Assembly: GCA_944472155.2 (NCBI GenBank)
Contig: OX235272.1
Span: forward strand, 8,850,354-8,914,353
Reading direction: 5' to 3'
DNA: 64,000 nt
Origin: Trichobilharzia szidati
Taxonomy: Eukaryota; Platyhelminthes; Trematoda; Strigeidida; Schistosomatidae
Shown piece by piece: positions 44,180-55,727 of this stretch (within the stretch, counting starts at the first letter, position 1; the number at the start of each line of letters is the position of its first letter). The translations under genes and the position numbers were made by a program. The notes below the pieces were generated by a model. That model worked only from the letters and a program-made list of their open reading frames with translations, had not been told where the DNA came from and did not search any database.

Positions 44180-44475
44180 GAATGTTAGAGAACTCATTGA
44201 CAAACCAACTGGGTGGGGGTACTTACTGGACGACTAACTGTTTTGTCCGCCTAATGCTTGTGATGCTTCATCAGTACTTAACCACCACCAGGGTTCAAAC
44301 CTAGCCCAAGGAATTCATGGGCCATTGGATCGTGTCCCAGTGACTCAGTAGTATGGTCTTTGGTGCGTACCGCCGAAGAGTTCCAAGCACTAAGAGGAAA
44401 CAGCTATCCAGTTAGGTTTTCCAATTAGTTCTGTAACTGACGTTATCTCATGATGAAATCCTATAAGTAGTCATT
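44180..44475. mobile_element. B-family SINE foldback, decayed
   Basis: A minus ribozyme/B-box arm (44183-44310) is joined to a plus head and ribozyme arm (44311-44470). The plus core reads CCGAAGA after GTACCG (U4 changed). No clean target duplication is seen. Confidence 0.6.
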
Positions 44476-44639
44476 ACTGTTACTTTCTGTGATCATATTC
44501 AAGTGTGAAACACGGAGTTTGAAGCCATCAGTCTTGAAATTTTGCTTATGCGTTGTGGTTGTTACTAACACGCCCATCACTCTCTCTCTCTCTCTTCCCT
44601 AAACCTACAATCGTTTAGGTGAGGTATACGAGTATAATA

Positions 44640-44875
44640 GCGGTAGAGGAAGCCGAACACCGGACGACACGTAAGTAGCTACCAGTCGGGGGCAATCTAC
44701 CATTGTAGCATTGACGCACAAATACGTAGTTAGAGAGAGACAGTCGATAGTCGAAGTTATGAACCTGGGTTTCGTACCCGTCAATACTCGTCACCATTGA
44801 TTATCAAAAATTTGAAAGTCTGAAGCCTGAAATTTTATGTTCCGCTCAGAATGCAAATAAATGAAAATAATTGTT
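44640..44875 (+). mobile_element. E-type SINE remnant
   Basis: Only the tail end (TCTGAAGCCTGAAATTTTATGTTCCGCTCAGAATGCAAATAAATG) and part of a scrambled head are recognisable. Confidence 0.4.
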
Positions 44876-44879
44876 ACAT

Positions 44880-46000
44880 GTAACATATATATGTGCAGAC
44901 ACCACACCAAGTCGTCACCTCCATCACACCACCCCGCAGCATAGACTATTAAACTATTCAGATTCTTTTTGTGTTATGACAATCAAAGTGGGCAGTTTGT
45001 GTGAATTTGTTTTGACTGTTTTTTTGACTGTCAATTGAATCCCTACTCCCAACCAACCAACCACCCACCCACCCCGCCCTACAACCACACCAATCAAAAA
45101 ATATGTCATAATAGGTATATATATTTCTCAAGACATTTGCATCCATCACCTCATCATCACCACCACCCCGCCCCCATTACGATCGAATAATTCGATTCAG
45201 TTCTTGGGAGCATTTTTTTCGGGTTTTTTTTGTCTCGTCAATGACTACGTCTCACTATATCTTATTTTATACACTCTGCATATCATTACTCATTACTATT
45301 GTTATTATATAACAATATGCACACAAATGCTTAATGGTGTGAAGGCTGTATATTGCAACATTTGTAAGTGCTTACGTGTGTGCAGAAGGGTGTATGTGTG
45401 TGTTCCAGACTTACATATACTGGCCAATATATGTACCGCCAAGGAGTATTTCTTGAAAAATGTAGGAATATGACAGACACTTTTATGGCAGGGGGGCGGA
45501 ATAGGATAGTATGTGGAGCGGAGAGATGGGGTTTTTTCCAAGGGCATGCATGATGAAAAATGATTTTTAAATATTTTTTGATAATAATTAGACACAGAAT
45601 AATAATAATAATAACAATGATAATAAATGTGTCCCACCATTCATGATTATATCATGACACCACCATCACCACCACCACCGAACACCATACACGTCTGTAA
45701 CATTTCCAATTCGATTATGTCATAAGGAATGTATCTGTGAAATATCAAATATGTCGATATTTTGTTATTTAGACAGGAGCGAGTTTCATTTTCATTGAAT
45801 AACAATGAAATTCGTCTGGAGAGGGGGGGGCAGGGAACAGGGATGACAAGGACAAATCGTTTCCCATCGTCATAATATGAATACATTTTGACATGATTTA
45901 AGTGGGAAAATCATTAAAATCATTTCCAAATTGACTATATTGTTCATTTAAAACACCACAAATCCAACCATCCAACCCAACCCCTTCACATCAACTTACG
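44880..46000. other. No gene seen; several short tracts
   Basis: C-rich 45049-45085, CACCAC 45147-45175 and 45657-45680, TAA run 45597-45615, G run 45821-45831. No repeat family is assigned. Confidence 0.4.
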
Positions 46001-46004
46001 TTTT

Positions 46005-47100
46005 GGAGTGAAAACATAAGTCATCAAGCTTTGAGCATTGAAATTTCAGTAGTCACATGGGATGGTGTGTGTGTGGGGGGGGGGTGTTGGTGTCTAGCCT
46101 CATGTTAAACACTTCCCTATTTCTTCCAGACTTACTACAGGCTGGCTGACTAGTAGGCTACTGGGCGATGTTCCACACAACCCATTGGCCGGGAATCGAA
46201 CCTGTAAGATATGCTAAATGGCTGGTAAGTATTCTGTCATTGAGCCACCCACGCATTCACTCATCTTACGATCGTCTGTTTTAGATCAAAGAATCTGTTG
46301 TGTTTTTAGAGAAAAAAAGTTGTTTAAATTCCTATTTTCTGACACAAAAGAAAGTAAAAACTGAAAGGTAGTCATTTAGACAGTCATTAGAGTTCACTCA
46401 TTAGTTAGTTAGTTGGTTAGTTATTTAGTCGCCTTAAAAGGTAAACCAACAGATCAATCCGTCTAGAAGTGACTATACACCTTTGTATACATAAATATCG
46501 ATTCATATATACATCAATAGACAAAGAAGCCCAATATATAAGATATAGAATACACATAAGGTGATGCTATTAATATTATTATTGTTATTGTTGTCTTTGT
46601 AAAAAGCGCAAAAGTACTAAAGAGTAGTCGGCATTTCAATAATCAGACATATATATTATTACTACTAGTAGTAATAATGATCGAATTTAAAAGAGAAAAA
46701 TCAATATTTAGGTATCCTCTGTTTGAAAATGATCGATTTTTGGAGGAAAAATCGATTTGTAGACTACGAACGAAGATATACACTGATTGATTTGATCACT
46801 AATGGCATATAAATAATAATAAAAGTGATGTGTGTCATATACTACTTGAGATTCATGTGTATATATGTATGTGTGTTTGTATGTGTCTGTTGAGATGGCG
46901 GCGTCAGTTAGCCATCTAAGCGCATTTATTCATTTCTCTGTGTGGAACACAGACGGATGGGGGAGGGTTACTAGCCTCACACTCCATTTTCCCTCTTTTT
47001 TATCGACTTACTGTGCACTAGTAAACTATGGGAGGAGTGTACATTTGCCGGGGGTCGAACCCAAGTTGATGTATCTCGATCTTATTGTTGGCGGTGACTG
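46005..47100 (-). mobile_element. Two E-family SINEs in minus orientation
   Basis: 46005-46257 is a complete copy with a G-rich insertion (46072-46084), B box GGGAATCGAACCTG near 46190-46203 and the A-box complement near 46238-46256. 46890-47065 is a shorter copy with B box GGGGGTCGAACCC (47052-47064). Between them (46260-46885) no feature is seen. Confidence 0.6.
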
Positions 47101-47394
47101 AATTCTAAGGGAAATGTGATGAAATAGCTGTTGTGTGTGTATGTGTGTGTGTGATACTGTTTTGATACAATTTGTATAGCCATATGTTCAGCTAGGGTCA
47201 GATATCATTACGACTAACCAGCGGTTTCTGAATTATTATCAGCTGAGCTACAAAACTTAATTGCCCACCAGATTATTCCTTATTCGACTGCAATCATCAC
47301 TACTGCATCATTAACTTTCTTCTACCTTTGATCAGGGTTCATCTGTATGTATTTATATCTACTGAGATGACAGTTCCAGTGAACAATCGAAGCT

Positions 47395-47535
47395 CTTTTC
47401 TCTACATTCCTCTGAGTCCCAAGTGGGAATTCCAGCTTTGAGTTTTGGATTTTTCCTCTTTTCCTGGCTTTCTATAGGTTTGCAGAAGTTTAAGAGTGTA
47501 TTTCATCCGGGGAATAGAACCCACATCACTCCCCC
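47395..47535 (-). mobile_element. E-family SINE fragment
   Basis: Tail-side words TCCTCTGAGTCCCAAGTGGGAATTCCAGCTTTGAG and a B-box remnant GGGGAATAGAACCCACA (47510-47526). Confidence 0.45.
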
Positions 47536-47639
47536 CTTCTCCCACGTCATTGGCAGGTGCAGTTAACATTATATATAGTTCGACTACTGTACTCCTCAGT
47601 CATCGTGATCAACCCTCTAAACTCTAATCCAGTCCTTGC

Positions 47640-49012
47640 CCAACCAACACACACTGAGATAATTAATGTGAGGCTCATCAGTAAGTGAGTGAGTGAGTGA
47701 CTCTATACAGGCAGTCACCTGGATGGAATTCCAATTAAAAGTCGTATCCACCATGTTAAGCAAGAAGTTACTTCCTCGGCTGTGAAATTGGCAGAAGATT
47801 CTTGATTCGAACCCCACCTCGTGTGTGCGTATCGTTGAAGAGTCTCAAACTAGAGTGAAACAGCTATCCAATACTCTCCCTAGTTAGTTTTCCAATGATT
47901 CTCCCTGTAAAAAAAATTATATTTGTAAAGTCTCAGCAAGATTGAAATCAGTAATTCCAACGTTTCTTTCGGCAACCTGGTCCGAACTTCTTCAGGGAAA
48001 TTAATCAAAATTAACATAACAGAGGTTTTATTTATAAAAGGAACATCAATTGTTTTTAAAAAATTTGTCCAATCATGAAACATTCAACAAGTACAATAAA
48101 CAAAATTTTATGAGCTGTGATCAAAATTTGACCTCGGACTTACAAATATCGGTCTACCTTTGTTAAACACTTTAAACAGAGTGTGTATGTGTGTGTGTGG
48201 GTAAACAGTTGTAAAACATTTCTTAACGTCTCCATAAGAAGATATGGACAGTTGAGAATTTTGACCAAGTATTAATAATTATTAGTGATACATATCCATT
48301 TTTTAATTTATTAATAAGGATTTCTTATGCATCAGCTAACACCACGCCTTCATGTCTGTTCAAACTGTTAGTATCTAGAATTTTATGATTAGACGTATTT
48401 TCAAAATTATGGTGTTTAGGATTAGAGTTTAGTAGAAGCACCCTGTCGGACTTATTACTTTGTCTTCTTTCTGAAGATTGAGCTGCTTTATTCGACCTAC
48501 TGGAGTTGTCAGGTGATTCGACAGCTACGGATTTTGATATGCATTCTGTTGCAGACAACGGAGAGTGAAAACACGCTGATGATTGTGCCAATTACACAGT
48601 TTCTTTGTTAATTTAATTCGATTGCAAAATAATAATTCAAATGAACTGTCGTCAACATTTGACCGAATAGTTCTAAAATATTTGGGCACCGAGTGAGAAG
48701 TAGACATTTGTAAAAAATTATATTTGTAAAGTCTCAGCGAGAGTAATCTGGTCCGTACTTCTTCAGGGAAATTAATCGAAATTAACATAACAGAGGTTTA
48801 TATATATAAAAGGACCAGATTGCGGAAAGAAACGTTGGAATTACTCATTTCAATCTCACTGAGACTTTACAAATATAATTTTTTTTTACAAATGTCTACT
48901 TCTCACTCGGAGCCCAAATATTTTAGAACTATTCTGTCAAATCTTGACGACAGTTCATTTGGATTCTCCCTGATATTAACTGATGTCAACTCATGATGAA
49001 ATTCCTGCAAAC
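47640..49012 (+). mobile_element. B-family SINE interrupted by a Penelope-like insertion
   Basis: The plus B unit at 47670-47907 has tRNA-like B box GATTCGAACCCC near 47805 and ribozyme TTGAAGA (C3 to U), stem II GTCTC..GAGT, GAA, ACAGCTAT, C, CAATAC. It resumes after the PLE at 48973-49012 with the tail ATTAACTGATGTCAACTCATGATGAAATTCC. Confidence 0.75.
47897..48972 (-). mobile_element. Penelope-like element insertion with pseudo-LTRs, hairpin end and 11-bp duplication
   Basis: GATTCTCCCTG at 47897-47907 and 48962-48972 bounds 1054 bp. A terminal block (47908-about 48040) is repeated directly at 48706-48815 and again in inverted orientation at 48815-48895. 48640-48740 and 48865-48960 form a long imperfect hairpin, the known pseudo-LTR arrangement of PLEs. 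Between them, the minus strand keeps NHKILDTNSLNRHEGVVLADA, like the region after a PLE GIY-YIG domain. The reverse complement of 47920-48010 shows CTGAAGA, a TTCGG...CCGAA stem and GAAACGTT, a minimal hammerhead-like motif. Confidence 0.8.
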
Positions 49013-49019
49013 CAACCAA

Positions 49020-50115
49020 CCAACTGATACACTTGCTAATTGAATTAGTGTGTTTTCAGTTTATTTCTGAGTTGTTGTTTTTTTTCTTCCATTTTTTATC
49101 GACTGTGAAAAACAAAACCCTCCAACAGATGGAGTTAATTGATCCTGTCTCAATCCAACGTTTAGTTTGACCGTAAAGGCGCTTGTCTAGGTGAAAAAAA
49201 AGAGAATAGTAATGCAGACTGACTGACTTAATAAATGGTTTCGACATCACAGACACACACACACGCACAAACACAACACACAAACAAACATCTACAATGT
49301 ACGCGTACAATATATATATGAGGTTAGTGTTACATATCCATTTAAATTTTCCTAGGGCTCTGTCTGCTGCATCACCTGACCTCAGTGCAATCAATCAAAG
49401 CATAAATAGCTTCAGATATGACCCCAGAGAGACAGAGAGAGGGGTGGGGTGGGCTGGAGAGACAGGCAACACAAATTGTTTTAAGGTCTCGTTTTGACAG
49501 TTCTCTGTCAGGTTTAATTCAATTCTAGTTGACTAGACACCTAAACCAGTTGAGTTGACTATGATGTGTATCTCCCTATATATATATACATCATAATAAC
49601 ACGGTTTATTGTTGCGAGAATGAGGAATGGAAATATCAGCGATAAACAAATAAATAAATAAACAAAATAAAATAAAATGGAGTAAATGAGGTGTATTCAT
49701 TTGGAGAGCAAAATGAGTGAGCGAACGAGCGAGGGAAAGAGGGGAAGGGGACAAGGGGGTGGAGGAACTGTTCAACAACAAAAAAGAGATTGTGAGAAAG
49801 AAAGAAAAAACTGAGCAGAAGGAAGGAGAACACACATTGACCTGGTCACACGCCCACAAACACACATCCATGCACACGTAGATTGACTTTGGTGTATGAA
49901 AGAAAAAGACCTAGGGTACTGGATCGATAGATATAGTGGAAAAAAGAGCAGTCGTTAAGCAGGGAGATATTGAGAAATTGAAAAATTTATCTAATTCAGG
50001 CAATTTAATTTGACACTTTATTCAACAAAGATCATCAAAGGATCAATGAGACATACACGTGAAATATACGCTACTGTGTATATACGTGTGCATGTAGTTG
50101 TGTGAATAACGTTCA
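49020..50115. other. No gene seen
   Basis: CA-rich 49254-49280, AAATA repeats 49649-49675, purine-rich 49725-49830. No transposon body is recognised. Confidence 0.4.
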
Positions 50116-50119
50116 TTAG

Positions 50120-50640
50120 ATGATAAATGACAGCCAGCTGTTTCATCAGCCTAGTTTGGGAATCATTCGCAGTAAGCACTCACCACCACCACCAGGGTTC
50201 GAACCCAAGCAAGCTAGCTCGTATACCATTCAGCCACTCTCTGGGACCCAATTCAATGGCTAGCGCATGTGCATTAATTCTAACTACTTCTACCAATTGG
50301 TGATGCATTTAGCGCGACTGGCACCAACCAATTTCATCGGTGGGGACTCCATCCTCACTCCCGACTGGATGGATTTCATTGGTCACGATTTCTAAATGTG
50401 TTAAATACTAAATAATATTAGTTACTTAAGTTGCATTATAAGAACTGTCTGCATAATAATGAATCGATCAGAAGCAGGAATTCATGGCCTAGTCTTTGTG
50501 TTGGATTCCACTGACTGAATTGTCTACAAGTTTACTTTGTTGCCAAAAGGTCCTGGGTTCGAAATCCACCCGGTGGGGAGGGGGTGGTGTACCCCTGATG
50601 AGTTTCCAACTGAAATCAAATGGCTGTCTACCCTAAATAC
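50120..50640. mobile_element. B-family SINE, minus copy and separate plus head
   Basis: A minus copy at 50125-50395 (B box GGGTTCGAACCC at 50195-50206) and a plus head/ribozyme at 50487-50635 (B box GGGTTCGAAATCC near 50563; core CTGATGA at 50608-50614, but with unmatched stem I and a disrupted stem II/GAA). About 90 bp of unrelated A+T-rich sequence separates them. Confidence 0.55.
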
Positions 50641-50644
50641 TTAG

Positions 50645-51200
50645 TCTTTAATTCATCCTATCCAGACAGGTCTAGTTTAATGTCTACATAATCGAGCCAG
50701 GAGCCTAACTAGTTACCCAGAAGATTTAAATAATGAAATCTAACAAATTTATTTAGAAATGTGTGAAGAACCATAGAAAAACAAAGACTAGCAATACAAG
50801 TGACGGATATAATATAGAATTCAAAGCCTCTGTAGCAATGCCGTACAAAGAAGGAACGTCAGAGGACTAATGTAGGATTCTCAATGACGCTGGAACTAGG
50901 GTGGCATTTAAACCAACCAAGCAACTCTCTCAGAGGTAAACTTTGTCGGCTTAAGGACCCAATGAATCCAATTAAGAAAAGTAATATAATTTACCAAATA
51001 TCATATGATGAATGACCGTGAGGTCAATTACATAGGTCGAACTAGTAGATCGGGGTCAACTAGATTATTGGAACATAAAAGTTAAGCTGGACCTAGAATA
51101 ATTGACCCTACTAAGTTAAGTAACTTAGAAAAAAGCTCTGCCACTGGACTACATTCACTTGCATGTAATCACACAACGATAGGGTGTGTGGGACAGGGTG
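50645..51200. other. No gene seen
   Basis: Diverged, possibly an old repeat (GGTCGAACTAGTAGATCGGGG near 51033), but no family is assigned. Confidence 0.35.
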
Positions 51201-51205
51201 AGAGT

Positions 51206-51570
51206 ATTAAAAAGTAACATAATTGAATTTTAGATTTTCCCGTCGATTGATTGGACCGAAGTGCCCGGTCTCAGTCTCAAGGAGCCGACATGTCAACCTG
51301 AGACCGGGCACTTCGGTCCAATCAATCGACGGGAAAATCTAAAATTCAATTAAATCAATATGACCCGTTGCACAAGAGGTGGCTCTCGTGGCCCAAGTGG
51401 TCTAGTGGATAACGCTTTCGTGTTTGAAACTATGGGCACTGGGTTCGAGCCTCGGTGGGAACATCATCACTCACTGAGAAATGCAGGTACATCCAGTGAC
51501 GAGTCCCAAACAGGACGAAATTTGCATCCTGGATTCCACTGCTAGTCACCATCCACCAATTAAAAAGTAA
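51206..51570. mobile_element. SMalpha-type SINE, complete plus copy with inverted 5' arm and 12-bp duplication
   Basis: ATTAAAAAGTAA at 51206-51217 and 51559-51570 bounds 341 bp. A minus arm (51221-51274) and the start of the plus copy (from 51275) form a near-perfect hairpin. The plus copy has the tRNA-like head (GGCCCAAGTGGTCTAGTGG A box; GGGTTCGAGCC B box, 51388-51455), the ribozyme (51491-51534) and the tail TAGTCACCATCCACCAATT. This is the best SMalpha copy in the window. Confidence 0.88.
51491..51534 (+). ncRNA. SMalpha hammerhead lacking core base C3
   Basis: ATCCAG (51491-51496) is followed directly by TGACGA (51497-51502), so the invariant C3 is deleted. Stem II GTCC..GGAC, GAA (51517-51519), stem III ATTTGCAT, C17 (51528) and CTGGAT (51529-51534) are intact. 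C3 pairs with G8 in the active fold, so this copy should not cleave. Confidence 0.8.
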
Positions 51571-51579
51571 TATAGTTAG

Positions 51580-52935
51580 GCGGAGAGACAGAGAGTTTAA
51601 TCCCTGAGTCCTTGTTTTTTCGACTCAACACTGAATACGTGTAATCGGAATGACGCAACACCGGAAAGTCGCAAGGCGGAGATGGAGACAAATTGTGAAA
51701 CCCTATGACTAAATTGATATGAAATAATTTATGCTCCAAACCTTGCCTGTCATAACCGTGTGTAATTATTAAAACAAACTTATCTGATATGGAATTACAT
51801 CCTGCCACCACACTGCCCAATTCCTACACTTACCTTGGTCTCTCCTCTCTCACTAACACACATCCAGTTTGACATGCACAGCGTTATTCATCACTTTTCA
51901 CAAAAGAACTCTTCAAATATTGCTTTCATAGGGATTTCATTGATATCTGCTTGGATCATGAGGTGTACATCAGTCATTGGGTACATAGTGTTGAAGAGTC
52001 ACAATGTAGGACGAAACGCTTGTCCGCTACTTCTTGCTTTCCAACTCAGACTAGTTGCTTAATTTATGCAGAATTATCATATGACGTTAATAAAATATTC
52101 AAAATGCCTAGGTTGGAAACTATTAGTCTTACAATTTTTGCATTTTAAGAAAGGCGCTTCATCATAGAATATAATTAAAACAAAATATATATAAAAGAGT
52201 AATGTGAATAGCATTCAAAAGCAGTGAATATTCACTTAGAATAATAATAATAATAAGCAGATAAATGAATGGACTGAAATGAAGTCACGAAATGTCTTAT
52301 CATATCCCAATGATCACTTTGACAGCAGACAACAGTCGTATAATAATAATAATAGGATTACTCCCCCCAACCCCACCCCTATCCCAAAAAACACACAGGA
52401 CAACAGGTAGACTCACGCAATAGAGAGACCCATCACATATAAGAAGGCCCTAACGAAAAATGTACTTTCCCACTATATTGTTTATTAAGGGAACAATAAT
52501 AATAATAACTGGATGGGTGTTGTACTGTGGGAGGGAGGCGGGTGAAGAGGAGAAAGAACGCCTAGACCTCTTCTTTCTCCTTTGAATCCTACCGATATTG
52601 AAGATGTCTCATACAATGTCCACTATTATTATTATTATCATTATTATTATAATTCTCCCTTCGTTTCCTAATTCATCTTCACAATAGCACTGATTTTCAT
52701 CGTACCGTCATAATAATGAAAGGCAATCAGATGAGTATTAGAAAAAGGGATTAGGGGGAAGTAAACGAGGGTGGATGCGTGGTTTCGCCTCAACAGATGA
52801 AAATCCACCTCCTTCTTTTTAGTCTGATTTCATTGAAACTCTAGTTGAATAGAATATGACAAACAGTGATAATATACATGTATAATAATTCTCATTAAGT
52901 AGCCATTATTAAAATGAGTAGGGTTGTTGCGTGAG
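51580..52935. other. No gene seen apart from a hammerhead-like element at 51986
   Basis: TAA runs (52240-52255, 52340-52350, 52496-52508), a C-rich patch (52362-52380) and TTA runs (52625-52650). The LINE-like tails lack bodies. Confidence 0.4.
51986..52030 (+). ncRNA. Hammerhead-like motif of an unassigned family (K), C3 changed to U
   Basis: TAGTG (51986-51990) can pair with CGCTA (52025-52029). Between them are TTGAAGA (51991-51997, core with C3 changed to T), stem II GTC...GAC (51998-52012), GAA (52013-52015), ACGCTTGT (52016-52023) as stem III and C at 52024. No tRNA-like head is evident upstream. The layout copies the B and SMalpha ribozymes with a different stem III. Probably a decayed copy of a fourth family. 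Confidence 0.6.
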
Positions 52936-52937
52936 TG

Positions 52938-53610
52938 TATATCTTTTTCGAATTTGACCACGGATTGATATCAGTTAGAGAACCGCTGAGATCCACCGTG
53001 AAGTACTGAACAGCCAGTTGTTTCATCAGTCTAGTTTGAGAATCATCGGCAGTACGTGCCCACCACCACCACCAGGGTTCGAATACAGGACTTTCCGGTT
53101 ACAAGACAAGGTAGCTAGTATACCATTCAGCCGATGGGACTGGCCCATGAATTCTAACTACTTCTATCAATTCGTGATGCATTTAGCGTGACTGGCACCA
53201 ACCGACTTGCTACAGGACAGAGTTTCCTGGAGTTCTAGTGAGAAATCATGACCAGTGAATTCCATCCAGTCGGGGGTGAGGATGGATGTCCCACCGATGA
53301 TATGGCTAGGTGGTCGTGCTAAATGCATCATGAATTCGTAGAAGTAGTTAGAATTCATGCATGGGTTAGCCATTGAATTGGACCCCAGAGATTGGCTGCA
53401 TGGTATACCAGCTAGCTTGTCTGGGTTCGAACCCTGGTGGTGGCGGGTGTGTACTGCTGAAGAATCCCAAATTAGACTGGTGAAACAGCTGGCTGTCCAG
53501 TGCTCCCTGGTTGGTTTTCAATGGTTCTCTAACTGACATCAGTCTCTGTCTAAACTCTTAAAAACAAATCCAATCCTTACAAACCAAATTCTTGAAAATA
53601 TATCTTTTTC
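52938..53610. mobile_element. B-family SINE foldback, two near-complete arms, 12-bp target duplication
   Basis: TATATCTTTTTC at 52938-52949 and 53599-53610 bounds 649 bp. The minus arm (52950-53210) and the plus arm (53211-53598) are both long; the plus arm has upstream segment, tRNA-like head (B box GGGTTCGAACCC at 53423-53434), ribozyme and tail. The minus ribozyme core reads CCGATGA (U4 to C). The two arms meet near 53210, at different unit positions. Confidence 0.85.
53451..53503 (+). ncRNA. B-family hammerhead ribozyme with intact CTGAAGA core
   Basis: GTACTG (53451-53456) pairs with CAGTGC (53498-53503) including one wobble. Core CTGAAGA (53457-53463). Stem II ATCC...GGT (53464-53481) is short, with an A-U closing pair. 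GAA (53482-53484). Stem III ACAG-CTGG-CTGT (53485-53496) is a true 4-bp hairpin with a 4-nt loop. Cleavage base C at 53497. It follows a tRNA-like promoter. This is the most complete B ribozyme here; the weak stem II may limit activity. Confidence 0.8.
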
Positions 53611-53869
53611 TTCGGAATGGGGATGGGTGAGGAGGTGATTTAAAGTTGACAGTGGAATGCTGTCATCTTCCCTCTTGTTGTCTAAATTCTTCATTGAAAC
53701 CAAAGAGTTACAGAAAGAAAGTCAACGACTCATGCTTTCTGGAATGCTACTAATAATAGTAATAACGATATGCTGGGGTGTTAGGAGAAAACTAGTGACA
53801 AACTATCCGTCCCCCCACACCCACCCAACCACTAGCATTATTTTAATAATAATAACTTCCAATTATAGC

Positions 53870-54135
53870 AACAAACAACCAACTCGTTATGGCCTGAACG
53901 CAGGACAAAAGGTCTATACGTTCTATTGTATACCTAGCAGAACACTTCCTTGAGATACGTACAGTTACAAAACATTTCAAAGACACAGGAAAAAGATGAG
54001 TATTCGTTGTTGGAATCTATATATGACTCTACTCAACAACAGTGATAACATCCAACACTCAAAGTTTACCTCAACAGTCCTGTTAGGTAGAGCTATACAG
54101 TCCAGTCTAAGTACAAAATAGTACTTGAGAATATA
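53870..54135 (+). repeat. Unclassified dispersed repeat J, copy 2 (partner 23390-23950)
   Basis: See the partner at 23.4 kb. This copy is uninterrupted and shows the original junction CTACTCAACAACAGTGATAACATCC where the other copy carries a B insertion. Confidence 0.6.
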
Positions 54136-54234
54136 TATATATATATATGCGCCAAAAAGTGTTTCCTTACCGTGTTAATTCGCAAACTGGACTAAAATAG
54201 TTAATATATTCAAACAGTTATCGATTTTTCTAGC

Positions 54235-54485
54235 CTTCCTTGCCTTCCCAGTGTGGAACATAAGGCAGCTTTAAGCTTTCAATTTCCAGTAACGATGGCG
54301 CGTAGGGGGGCTGGTTGTGGGGCTAGCTAACTTCACTCACAACCGTCCCAATAATTTTTCCCCTGAGCTTAAAAGCATCGCTGCGAAATTGGGCGTTGAA
54401 ACTTTTGGAAGTACACCAGCCAAGAATCTGATTCGTACCTGCTGTGTCTATATGTGTGGCTAACGAGCTTTACACCATTAATTCC
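54235..54485 (-). mobile_element. E-family SINE, decayed
   Basis: Tail CCCAGTGTGGAACATAAGGCAGC in antisense, G-rich middle (54304-54325), head remnant near 54425-54470. Confidence 0.5.
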
Positions 54486-54489
54486 CCGA

Positions 54490-55725
54490 CAGGCTAATTA
54501 TTGATTAATTACTGATGAATAAGCAAGCGCCTTCGGTTTTGCTTTGTCTATAATCTCTGTAAAAGGCATACACACGCACACATACACACATATAAAGACA
54601 CAGACATACGCACACACACATACATATATATTGAATGCTTGTACAGTAAATATCATATATATCTACATGATTTATCTTAATCTCCCTAGTTGGTTGGTTA
54701 GTTAGTTTGTTTTTTCTCTGTTCGAAGATAAATCCAAGACATCTCTTACTTATCCCCATTATTTATTTATTTATTTATTTATATATTTATCCGGCTATCT
54801 ACATATCCACGTATCCATCTATCTTCTATCTATCGAATTCTACCTGCATACCGATAGTCCCTACTACTAATACCACTAGTGCTACTACTATTATTGTTAT
54901 TATTATTATTACTAATACTAATATTACCATGACTAGTTTAAGGCTTAGGGTCTTTTCCTTTGCTTCGCTTGCCTTAAAAACGTGATTTATCTCTCCCATT
55001 CCCACTCTATCTAGCTGCCTATCTACCTATCTGTATATCTTTCTCTCTCTCCACCTCACCCCCACCCACCTTCACCCACTGTGGAGATATTTTTTTCTGT
55101 TTTGAAGGCACCGAATGTCTGAAAAATCTGTTTTTTTACAAGTGCATACAACAGTGGAAAAAATCAAACAAATTGGGGCAGTTTTTTTTCCTTGAAGAGA
55201 TTTTTTCAAACATTTATTATTAGTAGGCTGTTTCTATTTTTTTTATAGTGTTCTTCTAATTTCGTTTTTTTTGACTTTTCTTTCTCGAAGTCAACCATAC
55301 AATACACATTCACACACACACACATACAGACAGAAAGATGCACAGTCTTCTGTTTCATTTTTTATATATGTGGGGAAATATCCATCCCAGTATGGGAGAC
55401 AAAGAGTCAACAAAAACAACAAGCATTTTCTATCCAGTTTGTATATACAAATACATGCGTGGGCGGATACTTGACTGTGTCAATATATTGTATATAGGTA
55501 CATACGTACGCACATACATACAAGCAATATATATATATATAATTGGGAATGCATAAGATATATACATCCACAGAAGCATAACGAATATTCGTGTGTGTAT
55601 GTATTTTCGAACAGCATTTATCCGAAGACACTTCAGATAGCTGATTCAATAGCAGATTCAATATCGAGGTAAAGCCGAAATACACAGGATACCCTATCAA
55701 TTTTTATCCTGTATATAGAAAGAGT
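54490..55725. other. No gene seen; CA, TTTA and TTA microsatellites
   Basis: CA-rich 54570-54622, TTTA 54762-54787, TTA 54891-54911, T-rich 55088-55270, TA 55526-55540. Spurious frames arise from these runs. Confidence 0.45.
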
Positions 55726-55727
55726 GC

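Noticed and set aside
45305..45640. 111-codon minus-strand frame
   Set aside because: Tyr/His-rich reading of TAA, CA and TA simple repeats; no conserved feature or splice context.
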